This document shows positions 20,955 through 30,634 of a stretch of DNA of 64,000 bases, piece after piece (within the stretch, counting starts at the first letter, position 1; each line of letters begins with the position of its first letter). Below the pieces are notes generated by a model. That model saw nothing but the letters and a program-made list of their open reading frames with translations, searched no databases and was not told where the DNA came from. Source of the DNA: Metarhizium brunneum (Eukaryota > Ascomycota > Sordariomycetes > Hypocreales > Clavicipitaceae); NCBI RefSeq assembly GCF_013426205.1, contig NC_089427.1:4091370-4155369 (forward strand). Reading direction: 5' to 3'. Both the position numbers and the translations under genes were made by a program.

Positions 20955-22197
20955 TTATCCAGAACAACTATGCCTATACCACTCAAGAGTAAAACCAAGT
21001 TTCTCGGGCTCTCCTAATAAAAGCAAATCCAAAAGTCCACGCTTCTCCAGGTCCTGGCAGTATACTCTTCCCGAAGGCAACTCTTCTGTCAGGTGGTTTT
21101 GGTCCATGTCACGGTAGTGACCATTTGGTTCTCCGCTATTAACTACTTTAGGGTTGGTTCTCGCGCCTTTGCGACAAAGCACTAATTCACACCAGTATCT
21201 CACACTGTTCCACAACCCACGAATAGCACGGCCAGTAATCGTACGCCATCGAGGAATGGAAATTATTTCCGACTTGTTCTTCTTTTCGACAGATCTTTCA
21301 GGGAGTAGCTTCCTTGTGTATGCGGCCAACTCCGCAATCGTGGTATACTCGTTGTGCCAACATTTAACAATGATATCGTCAATTAGAGGGTCACCATCCA
21401 GCTCGGGAAAATTCATGTTCTGCAACAAGTTCACAACTTTGGGTCCATGCTCCTTGGGATCCTCAGTAAGACAACGATCTCCATAAACTTCAAAGCCATA
21501 GTTTATCAGGTAGTATAAGGAACCAAGGGCGAACTGCTCTGTTCGAGGACCTAGGACGCCGGCCGTTCCACGTCGTCCTTGATCCGGCTCGTTGCTATCA
21601 AGTACTCTTCCGTACGGGGCCATGCAAGCTTCAAAGTCTGTCCCAATCTTTGCCGTACAATCAAAGTCAGATAACTTCAATCTATTGCGATCAAGCAGGA
21701 TGTTTTCGGGTCGTAGGTCGCCATGGGCGAGATTGAGCGATTCGAGGAACGCGACGGCTTGAGCAAGGTCGTTCATCCATGTCTTTCGTAGGTGCAAAGG
21801 TTCCAGCTTTTTAACTTCAGTGACAATTGTAGTTTCCTGGTCTCGGACCTGATTGTCTTGTATTCTAGAGCAAAGGGATACATCTTGTGACGTAGTTAGT
21901 AGATAGTCCGGTGAACATGCCAAAGGGGCTCCCACCTCGCATGTACTCGAGAAAAATGCCGTTATCAGTATAGAGGAAACATTGCACTATGGAAGGACAG
22001 GGCGCATGTCTGGAGAAGATGTCGTAAATCTTGACTTCTTTCCGGAATTGCTCCCGCTCGAATTCACCGGATTTTGGGACCTTCACCACGATGCGAGGAT
22101 GGACCTCATAGACGAAAGAGATGCCTCCTTTCCAGACCCAGTGCACATCAGGAAACTGGTGTTGGATACTCATGCCAAGAAAAAATATGTTTTCCAA
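20955..22197 (-). CDS. Divergent fungal protein kinase-like protein
   Basis: Join on the minus strand: 22197-21936 and 21883-20955, giving 396 residues. The 52-bp intron 21884-21935 (GTGGGA, CTAAC branch, CACAAG) keeps the frame. The N-lobe has VWKGGISFVYEV (glycine-rich loop position) and RIVVKVPK with the candidate VAIK Lys. The catalytic loop is LAHGDLRPENILLDRN (HGDLRPEN in place of HRDLKxxN), and the metal-binding motif is KLSDFDCTAK (DFD instead of DFG). Asp and Asn are therefore present, and activity is possible despite the variant motifs. The C-terminal third is a basic region without a recognised domain, ending SCSG. Such solitary kinases are common in fungal accessory regions; the substrate is unknown. 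Confidence 0.82.
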
Positions 22198-22538
22198 AAG
22201 GAATATTTTGGAGCGCGCGCAGGCAAAATTAGCTTGTGTGTATAAGAGAGATGAGCGAGGAGAGGAAGGGAAGAGGATTAACCTGATCCAGACCTAGGTT
22301 GACTAGTATATGTTTGGGTGCCTGAATTTTAAGGCTAAATATGTTGATCAGCCAACTAGCATAGTTGCCGTCCAACGCTTTCTCCCTCTATTGACACGAA
22401 ACCTGCTCAAAGTACTTCAAATGGCTAATTGAAAACCCTCAAGAACCATGTATAAGTAATAATTCTACTTGACTTGAAACTGGCGAGAGACCAAATACAA
22501 GTCCTGCGCTACAGCCTCTTACTCGCCAATAACGCGTT
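22198..22538. other. Intergenic
   Basis: Divides the kinase (start at 22197) from the 3' end of the small cysteine-rich gene. It presumably contains the kinase promoter. No TATA box or repeat is evident. Confidence 0.3.
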
Positions 22539-22748
22539 TTAAGCCTTCTCCCATTTCCCACTCCTCTTCACCCAAATACCATTCGCGATACAATCAGGAC
22601 ATGGGTCTCTTTTAGTTGTTTTGCCCAAATATTGTGTTTTCTGGACGATGCCGCAATTTTTGCAGCCATTGAGCTCCTTGATAGTTCCCAGGGAATCAAT
22701 GCTATGCCCGCATCTGTGGCCAGTCGTCTCAATGAGTCGCTGACACAT
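22539..22748 (-). CDS. Small Cys/His-rich (zinc-ribbon-like) hypothetical protein
   Basis: A 69-residue frame from ATG 22748 with Cys/His pairs spaced like a metal-binding knuckle: HRCGH near residue 11, CKNCG near 29 and CPDC near 50, then a W-rich basic end (GIWVKRSGKWEKA). Many filamentous fungi encode short proteins starting MC(R/Q) with CGH and CxxC pairs of unknown role, and this resembles them. A longer overlapping frame starting at 22783 reads into it out of frame and does not preserve the Cys pattern. No signal peptide; a nuclear or cytosolic zinc-binding role is only a guess. Confidence 0.45.
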   Translation of the reverse strand: MCQRLIETTGHRCGHSIDSLGTIKELNGCKNCGIVQKTQYLGKTTKRDPCPDCIANGIWVKRSGKWEKA

Positions 22749-24299
22749 GTTTTTTTTACCTTGCGTTCGCTCATATCAGCCATAGCTAGTCTGCTTTGGC
22801 GGGAAGACTCACTTGAGGTTTATTAGACTGGCACCAAACGAGGCGTGTCAAATTTGGTAGTGTGAATTTGTTATTCTAAGGGAGGAGCTGATGCTGAGGA
22901 TCAAGTGCTGAAAAGGAGGGAATGAGATATTTATACCCAGCCTGTTTGACGAATTTGCAGGAAAGGGTGCGGAAAGGAGTCATGAACTGGCTGATAGACT
23001 CCTTGCGTCTGGTTCATGAGTCTGGCCATGCATGTACGGAGTACTCGACCTGTTGGCAGCATGTCCCACCAGGATCACGCTTGGTAACTTCAGGCAATGA
23101 GGAGCTGACAGCCAATGTTTACTTGGCGCAGGCCTACAGCCCGGGCCGGCGGATATGTTGGTCGAAGAGCAAATCCAGTCAAAGCCTCTTGCACGCTCGC
23201 ATCGGCATGTTTTGACCCCAGCCAGTTCTCATCTCAGTGCTACTAGTGGGCCCCTTGACAGGCCTTACTGAGGCCGTCTATCGGCCTGTAATTACAGGTT
23301 ATTCATCGCGGTCTTTCTTGCGGCCGCTGCTTTTTAGCCAGAGCACGCACTTTGGAGCGCCTCGGGGACTGCGGGTACAGAGAAGCTATTGGAAGAGGCC
23401 ACGGGCCGTGACAAGCGTCAAGGCGAAGCCAGACATGCATTACCAATCATTGCGTAACCACGATGGAGGGCCTGTTAGGCAGCGTTGCCTACTACCAACA
23501 GACCAATATACACGGACGTTGCATAAATGGGTGGTGGCATGAGCGCTGTCGCAGCCTCATTTTACGACTTTTCTCGCCAGAATCGCTGGCAATCATATGT
23601 CCGTTCTGCAGAGAGAAACAAACATTGTTTAGAAATGGCGTTGATTCATGCCCCCACGCTACTCTGTTATAGTTTCCTGTATATAGTGTGTGGCAGAATA
23701 TTTTTGCCCATCGAGGAGTGTACACTTATATACTGTAGTGCTGACATTATAGTATAAATCGTGATAGCCAGGTACCTGATCTGTTCAAGTACTTTTTGCC
23801 TCCCACTGTAGCTGTCAGTTGAGTGGTTGGAGCCATACCGAGTGAATGTTTGTGGCCTGGTGCAAACAAACCAACACAAATGTGTGATACCAACCAACAA
23901 CCTTCGCTCTCCCGACTCTCCTATAAGCTGAGAGGCCATCTCTCCATGCCTTGGATGACTCAAAAAACGCCAATGCACTTCAGGTGGCCATATACGCACC
24001 TGCGGCATGGGGTTAGCTGGGTTGCTTGGACGTGGTCAAACCACTTGCTGCGTCTAAAGACTGTACGACAATTGGTTGCGAGTTGTTATTATGAGCAGAA
24101 TGGCAATCAAGAAGTGGATCTATATGCGTCAAATTGACACCGCACTGAGACCGGATGTCATTATCCGACTGGTCATTGATTTGCGGCCTGCAGCCGTTGG
24201 TAGGAAACTTTTCAGGAAGGCTTCAGGGTAATGTATGCCAAGCCTGCAAAGACATTGTCACATTTTGAAGGCTCTTGCTTGAGAGACGGGCTTGTCACT
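22749..24299. other. Gene-poor stretch with decayed sequence
   Basis: About 1.5 kb without a supportable gene; open frames up to ~110 codons lack features. Around 23690-23800 the sequence resembles 38990-39090 (shared TTATA-TATAAA, GTGATAGC, AGGTAC-TGA and ACTGT blocks), suggesting another low-copy dispersed repeat. Confidence 0.35.
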
Positions 24300-24800
24300 A
24301 CTGAAATGGTTTACTGTGCTTGCACTCAAGTAACTACACAGACGAACATTAGTACATAACTCCAGTCCGACATGCCAGTGAGTATTGTATTTCCAGGATC
24401 CGCTCCAGCTCCGTAATCGCAGAAGGTTGTCTGATAAGATCATGACAGTGAGCATCTGAAGAACAGTATTAAGTCTCCTCTTGATGTACTAAGAACCCGA
24501 CTTCCGTCCGATCTATATGTCATAAAAAGAGCGCGCTCGAATTAAACAGCAATATTACCCCTTATATTCCGTTGATACTATGTCTCTCTCCGCTTGCCCA
24601 CCCACATGACTCGACTTCTCGGCTTTGTTTAAAAGCTCCCCTTCACATTTTTATATCTGATTCCATACGGTTTGCAAAACGAGCGGACTGGGGTGATGGG
24701 GCGGCTTGTTCCTCTGCTCTAGGACAAGGTGTTTCACGAAACCGCTGTCGAGATCCGTGCAGCTGGGGGGTGAAATATTTGAAACGCATACTTTCTTTAT
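24300..24800 (-). repeat. Inverted segmental duplication, copy B (pair with 18671-19320)
   Basis: Read on the minus strand, 24350-24460 contains GCGATTACGGAGCTGGAGCGG then CTGGAAATACAATACTCACTGGCATGTCGG, matching 19205-19265 on the plus strand. Reading plus, 24580-24800 matches the reverse complement of 18750-19010 (ATGTCTCTCTCCG, CCCCTCAACATTTT-like, TTCCACACGATT-like blocks). The order is conserved, so this is one inverted copy. Divergence is substantial and no frame is intact. Confidence 0.6.
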
Positions 24801-25054
24801 AAAAGCTTGTTGCTTTTAAATACAGCCATATAACAGTAGCTACTGGACTGGACAGTTTTGGGGAGAAAAACTTATACGAGGATAATAGCCAGCGAATTAA
24901 CACAGCATCTATCCGTAACATTCAGGCGTATTTATGGATCTCTACTTTGCCACGACTTGGGATGAGGCTTAGAAATCAATCCGTGTTAATCGACCAGCCC
25001 CCCCCAGCATTCTATTCCTCTTTGCTCGCTGATGTGCCGTTGTTTTTACAAATG

Positions 25055-25330
25055 CTATACACTCCCATAGTTCCCTCTACAAATACTCCCTGCTGTGGCC
25101 ACCGCGTGTGGCAAGGGCTGGAAAAGGGGCCTGGGGCGTGATAACTCAAGTTTGACTCCCTTGACCTGAGATGAGTCGAATTCGATCGGACGTCCGCCGA
25201 GGTCTTTTATAAACGGGACAGTTTCGACCAAACCCCAGAATTCCCGATCAAATCCTTTAGACGGTGTCTTGATTCCTGGAAATTCAGTCACATCTTCCGA
25301 GCCGCTGGCTTTTCCGAGTTCCTTGACGAA
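25055..25330 (-). pseudogene. Unidentified coding-like fragment
   Basis: The minus strand reads VKELGKASGSEDVTEFPGIK, then PSKGFDREFWGLVETVPFIK and GGRPIEFDSSQVKGVKLELS without stops, with Gly/Pro spacing like a folded protein. No start codon, upstream exon or recognisable domain is found. It is called a fragment of a lost gene, and an unrecognised small gene is possible. Confidence 0.3.
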
Positions 25331-25647
25331 CGTTAAGTTTTAACTCTTCGTGTGGTTTGTGGCGGCCAAGACATCCGGAACATTAAATGCCGGCTTGGTG
25401 AACCACCGGGGGGTGTGAGAAGGTAGCTGCGGGTTGGGCTTCTTCGATACATGTAGGTCTTATGATTTGTACATACGGGATTCACTTACTTTTGAACAAA
25501 CGAGCTCCAACGCGCCTTCCTGCGAAAATAGAGTGGTTTTTGAGTCCGCCGAGTCAAATACGTGATGTGTGAACTTGCGACTTGTGCTGGTACCGCAGAG
25601 TCAGTGTATTTTCTTCGAGGGAATGTCTCAGGCTAATAGGATAAGAC

Positions 25648-25842
25648 TGGTATGGCTCGGCTTACACTCTCCGCTTCGGACCCAGCCTGTCGGTCAGGAA
25701 TCACCGACAAGTCAAATTAACGAAGCGTCGGCTCTTCGAGCTCTCTATTTCCTGTTCTCTTTTCTTCTTGTTCTCTAGCGTTCAGATGATTATAGTCATC
25801 GTCTAGCTAGCTGTCAATATACGCAGCTTTGGCGCTGTTACG
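25648..25842 (+). repeat. LTR-like dispersed repeat, copy 2 (pair with 15515)
   Basis: Diverged copy of 15515-15720 with the same order of blocks, from TGGTATGGCTCGGCTTACACTCT to GGCGCTGTTAC. Several differences from copy 1 are transitions, as RIP would give, though direction was not scored. No flanking duplication is recognised. Confidence 0.45.
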
Positions 25843-26459
25843 CGGGCCAAGACGCGAAGGGGGCAAACGATGGCGAGGCAGATACGTTGGATCATCATGA
25901 CTACATCTGTCTTGTGGTATATTAATAGACAATATCTGGGTCCAGAACGGCTTGGTTAGCGGGCCCATGAGGAGGGTGATGAATGCCATGTCGTCCGGGG
26001 TAAAGGTCAAGATTCTATCAAACATGTGCTAACTGCAATCATGGTAGAAGTCGATGATTACCACGGGTCCAAGTTCCCCGGCACCGACAGCGTCCCCATC
26101 TTGTCCTTACCAGGCAATTCGGATATACAAGGCATAGCGGTTCGCGCACTACAGTTGTGTACCCAAGCATGCTAGGCAACTCGCGACCACATCTTATTTT
26201 CATATATATGTAGCTGGGGCTCTATAATATGGCTCCATGATGGCTTCTATCTGACCGTGATTGTGAGTGACTATTGGACAAATTATCGGCTCCTCAACTG
26301 GCGTACATCTAATACTGGGAGTAAGCGCCGGCAATTTCCATCCTGTACTAGTTTTACTCAAGTCTGCGCCTCGGCTTAGAAACTGGACTTACCGCTGGGC
26401 AACAACAAGTTACGTGGCGTCTTAATCTTGCCCAACATCATTGCATCCCTCTACTGCTA
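25843..26459. other. Decayed sequence with a possible coding remnant
   Basis: On the minus strand, 25930-26025 reads MFDRILTFTPDDMAFITLLM and continues GPLTKPFWTQILSI, which looks coding. A second phrase, ELGPVVIIDFYHDC, lies upstream in another position. Neither was assigned to a family. The remainder shows nothing recognisable. Confidence 0.25.
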
Positions 26460-27340
26460 CTACTCGAGGGACATTCTGCCCCTGTTAATCTCCTCTTGCG
26501 TGTTGATAGAGGTCACATAAAGTCCCTCCTCACACGCCTTGATCTGCAAACCCAAAAGTAGCGAGTATATCCTCCACAAGGCCAAATTACCACCTATATC
26601 CTGGATGTCCACTGTATCGCCACATCTACGTGGCCATTGGCATTTCGATTTACTTGCGTGTTTTCTGCGTCTTGGAGGCACACTGACTACGTTAAGCTCC
26701 ACCTCATCGTTGAGATCCCACACATCATGAAGACAATCGGCAACCTTGTCGCCGAAAATCTTGCGCGCCGACGTGCGCAGGTTGTCATACCCCGTTGCAA
26801 GAACAACTACATCAGTGGGCAACGTCGACCCGTCCGCCAGCACCAAGCCGCTCTCATTGAACGCCTTGATTCTGCTGCGGCTCTGGCGTACTTTGACTTT
26901 CCCGTCGGCAATGAGTTGGCTGTATCCGACATAAATAAGTACCCTCCTCCGCGAGTGGGATACTTTCTCATGATACCAGGGCCCTGCGGTCCCGAGTCAA
27001 GCTCAAAACCGGCCTCTGTCAATCCGTCAAGCAAGTCCTTGTCGACTTGCGCGATTCTCTTGGTCAAGTGTGAGGTGAGGTTGAGGGCAACCGGGATGGG
27101 CATGCTCTGTGCATAGATGTCTGCATCTTCGGTGGGAGGGCCTGTTTCATCGTACAGGCCGGCATGAAGCATAAAGACACCCTTCTCCGCCGTGAGGACG
27201 GTATTTTCCGCCTCGCTGGAGCCTAGTTACATTTGCGCTATTCTCGTAGTAATTTTGATAAATGTCGTGGCCGCTGTTGCCGGTGCCCACGACTACGACC
27301 GTTTTGCCGGCGGCTTTTGTATCCCTGTCAATTCCCTCAG
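26460..27340 (-). pseudogene. Truncated flavin-containing monooxygenase-like gene
   Basis: The minus-strand reading begins in mid-protein at about 27335 with AAGKTVVVVGTGNSGHDIYQ, the NADPH-binding GxGxSGxD motif of FMO-like enzymes. It continues through QRGG, a frame shift into LHAGLYDETGPPTEDADIYA, LTKRIAQVDKDLLDGL and RKYPTRGGGYLF. A further frame has the ATGYDN motif (TDVVVLATGYDN) and NLALWRIYSLLLGLQIKACE at the C-terminus. The N-terminal FAD domain is absent and at least two frame changes occur. The order of motifs matches the C-terminal ~60% of fungal flavoprotein monooxygenases. It is non-functional as seen. Confidence 0.75.
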
Positions 27341-27861
27341 TTAATTAACACCCGTTAACGAGTCGGTGAATATAATGTCTGGTGTTTATAACAGATGCCG
27401 TCGCCTTGCCCCATGTTAATGTCTTTGACTAGGGCAGGTCACCAATGAGACTGTGGCGGTCAAAATTGTACCCTCACAAAGCCTGGCTGTTACATTATTT
27501 GTTTTAAGAATGTCGACCTCAGACAACTGTAATACTAGCGCTAAATCTTATGACCAGGTAAAGTGACTCAAGTCTGTATATGTGTATGAGTCAGCCGGTA
27601 TCCGGAACCTTTGCGGAATATGAATATCCTTGACTCGATAGAATATTATTGGCTATATATAATAGTAACGCATAAAGCAGGCGCGTTTCTTAGGTGGATA
27701 TTTAATATATTACCACGAAGCAAAATCCGGCACTTACTTGTTATAAAGTATTTATTAGGCTACAAGTCCCAATATCCCCTCTACTACTTATTATACCCTA
27801 CTACTACTAATTTCTCTTACTACTTAAATCCGAATATCTCGTTTATCAAATTTATACAAAA

Positions 27862-28334
27862 ATGAAGTTCTCCGTTCCCCTTAGTACCCTACTAGCTGGA
27901 CTTAGTACGGCTATTCCGCTAGTAACGCAATAGTTCTCGCGGAGCTTTAGAAGCCAGACAGCCTGGTCGTTCAAGAGAAACCGTACAGAATATCCCTTTT
28001 GAAGACGGGGGCTTGAAGGAAATCACACCCCTACCGCAAAACAGCAAACAGCCTGGCTCTTCGAACGCACCCGTGCAGAATATTCCCTTTGGAGATGGGG
28101 ACCTCAAGGAAACTATACAACCCCCTAAAAAACCTAGCTCAGACTCATTTGTCTTTCCGGACGACCCAAAACTTTGTAGAAAACCGGCTGTAAGTAACAG
28201 ACTGTTAATGGGGCCCGTAGTTCGCTTAACTATATAAATTTGTATGCTAATCGGTTTCTGAATGCGAATAGTGTGACAAAATGAGTGGCTGTGTTGTAAA
28301 GGGAGCTGACGGTTGTCCTGTTTGCGTATGTTAA
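27862..28334 (+). pseudogene. Broken small secreted repeat protein with C-terminal Cys module (family member 1)
   Basis: ATG 27862 encodes a signal peptide (MKFSVPLSTLLAGLSTAIP), but that frame ends at TAG 27931-27933. The continuing frame is offset by one base and reads two imperfect ~29-residue repeats (each with QPG...PVQNIPFGDGDLKE), then PKLCRKPA to a GTAAGT donor at 28190. A phase-0 intron (28190-28271, TGCTAAT branch) leads to exon 2 (28272-28334): a Cys module CDKMSGC...GADGCPVC ending TAA. The 51.0-kb locus has the same plan: signal, repeats, phase-0 intron with a near-identical 3' end, Cys module. It is inactivated by a frameshift. Confidence 0.65.
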
Positions 28335-28409
28335 TCGGTTTCTAAATACGGGTAGTGTAACAGCCGGCTTGGCTGTATTATAATAGGAACGGACAATTTA
28401 TATTGTTTT
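28242..28409 (+). repeat. 84-bp tandem duplication of branch site, acceptor and terminal exon
   Basis: Units 28242-28325 and 28326-28409 both begin GTATG(C/T)TAATCGGTTTCT(G/A)AAT, followed by an AG acceptor (28270-28271 and 28354-28355). They then carry a TGT-initial exon with GC six residues later. The second copy reads CNSRLGC...GTDN and stays open to TAA at 28467-28469. The first exon's stop overlaps the second unit's branch-site sequence. This is a duplicated 3' terminal exon, the second copy diverged. Confidence 0.7.
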
Positions 28410-28469
28410 GCGCCTATCAATGTTCTTCAACAAGGTAGTCTTTTAAGATCTAGTCGCTCGCTTAAGTAA

Positions 28470-29126
28470 TATCGGTTATTATATTGAGAAACGCGTACTA
28501 GGGCGGCTACTTGAGTTGTCCACGGGCCCTAAAGGGCAGAGGGGCAACTAGTCTTTATGCCCCTTGTGTTATTTGCATCTGAAAGTAAAGTCTCTATGAA
28601 CAACCAACTTTGACTTTGGGTATATATATAAAGGAGTCAGCCGCAATCTAGAAGCTAATACGACGCCTATTGCAGCCCAATACAAAATATATATAGATTT
28701 TGCAAATATCTCGTTGATTATACAACGCGTAGCCGCTTTACACGATCAAGGCGGGGTTTATTTTTAGAGCCTCTCGCAGTATGTGGCTACTCGGCTCTTG
28801 TTTATGCTGTCAGGGCATTTCCAATCGCTGCCCGACATGGAAGCGTCAAGTTCATGTTACACGGGATTTAAAGATTAGGTAATAATAACAGAAGCAACAT
28901 GACCTTAACAGGGCAGCTTCCAAGTGGGGTGGAGTCAATGCAAGAAGCCCATTGCCGCTTATTCCAAGGCGGTCAGCCAGCACCAGACTTGACCCTTTAC
29001 CCATTGCCTGCATGTGGTTATAAACGCAAACCAGTTTTCCGCCAGCCTATCGACGCCACGCGTCGTCTGGTCACCGTTTGGGGTCGCGCTCACATCACAT
29101 ATTGCATCGCCCGTCTCCCTGCTACT
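28470..29126. other. Intergenic
   Basis: Contains a TATA-rich run (28622-28632) and coding-looking scraps but no supportable gene. An ATG at 28899 is in frame with the kinase downstream, but the extra 76 residues resemble no kinase N-terminus. Confidence 0.3.
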
Positions 29127-30634
29127 ATGCCCTATACGCAGCAGGATCTCTTCTTTTATAACGGGGACGGTATAGGGTCCGAGGACCTCACAGATTACAA
29201 GCTGTGCGGACTCCATCCTATTATCCTCGGCGATATTCTCCCAAAGGCTGATACTTGTGTAAACGAGGAGGCCAAACAACCAAGATACCGAATCGCACAG
29301 AAGCTGGGGTTTGGGGCATTCTCAACGGTTTGGCTAGCTCGTGATCTTCTTGAGGAGTAAGTTTGGCTTCGACGCTAGTACTACAAGCACTTGCTAATAG
29401 TAAATAATGGTCTCATAGAAGATGCGTCGCTGTGAAAGTTTGTCGGGGATCCAAGCAGCTCATTCAGAGGAATGAAGCGAGGATTCTCTGTCAAGTTCAT
29501 CAGAATGAACACAGAAAGTCCGGCTACAATAATATTATTGAAATATATAACGTCTTTACCATAAGAGGCCCAAATGGATTTCATGAATGTCTAGTAACAG
29601 AAGTCGTTCTCCCCCTAGACGACATGTCTGTCCGACAAAGATGCTCGCCTCAGCAACTAATTCAACAATTACTAAAGGCATTTGATTTTCTACATAGCGA
29701 GGGGGTAGTACATGGTGGTAAGACTTAAAGCTCATACCTAAATTATGGGCGTTAGTTGTTATCAAGGTTTTCGGCTAATAATAAATACTTTTTTAGATCC
29801 AAACTACGGCAACTTTGGTATCGCAATACCACAGTTACAGAATTTGATGAAAGGACGATTGCAGATTACTTCGCAGACCCTCCTGTTATAACGGTGGTAC
29901 CGCGTGACCCATCGTTTCCAAGAGACTCGGTACCAAGTTACATCGCGGAAAAGGTCTCCTTAGCATCCTTTATCCTAGATAAACAATGCTTCCCCTTAAG
30001 TGAGGAGGTCTGTTTTAAGGTCTTCGATTTTGGAATAGGCAAGTCAATAACTTGTTCTAATGTTATCCTGCAAGTTTACTAACAGCCTGGGTTTATATTA
30101 GCCTGCTACGCTGATACAACTGCCAGAGAATTACCAGGCGCTGCCCCTCCGACGGTTCGGCCACCTGAAGTCTACATGTATAGTTTGTCCGGCGGAAGGA
30201 TCGGATCCGTCTGGAGCAGAGAAGCGGACATCTGGGCAATTGGGAGTATAGTAAGTCATTTCATCCAACTCCGCATTAAACATGGTATATATGTTAATAC
30301 TATCCCACAGGCATACCAGATCAAGACTGGCTGCCAACTTTTCTTGGTACAAGGTGATCTCCAGTATCAGCTCTACCAAGCATTGAGGCTCGGTGGGGCG
30401 CCACCAGAGGACTGGTCCGAGTTTTGGGACTTGGAGAAGTTCTGCGAGAGTACGAAGGGTCGGAGAAAGCCAGTATTGCCAGTATTTAATAAGGACGAGG
30501 CCTGGAAGTCTCGTAGACCTAGAAATGACCCCGAGAGCGAGGTTTTCCTTGATTTTATACGGAAGATGGTTATAACAGAGCCTGAGAGACGAAGTCAGAT
30601 AGCTGAACTTCTTGGTCATCCTTTTTTATCTTAA
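29127..30634 (+). pseudogene. SRPK-like protein kinase gene with one frameshift and a GC-AG intron
   Basis: Exons 29127-29356, 29419-29717, 29797-30038, 30102-30250 and 30311-30634. The reading gives HPIILGDILP, the ATP loop LGFGAFSTVWLARDL, the catalytic Lys in CVAVKVC, VVHGDPNYGNFG, KVFDFGIA (DFG, split by intron 3), PPEVYMYS, EADIWAIGSIAYQIKTGCQLF and the C-terminal HPFLS. These are signatures of the SRPK-type kinases that are numerous in filamentous fungi. Exon 3 is one base out of frame between GNFGIAIPQ and FDERTIADYF (about 29825-29850), so the gene is broken unless this is an assembly error. Intron 3 has a GC donor (GCAAGT at 30039). Confidence 0.75.

Noticed and set aside
28899..29126. 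Upstream in-frame extension of the SRPK-like kinase
   Set aside because: The extra residues do not resemble kinase N-termini, and ATG 29127 directly precedes the conserved start region.
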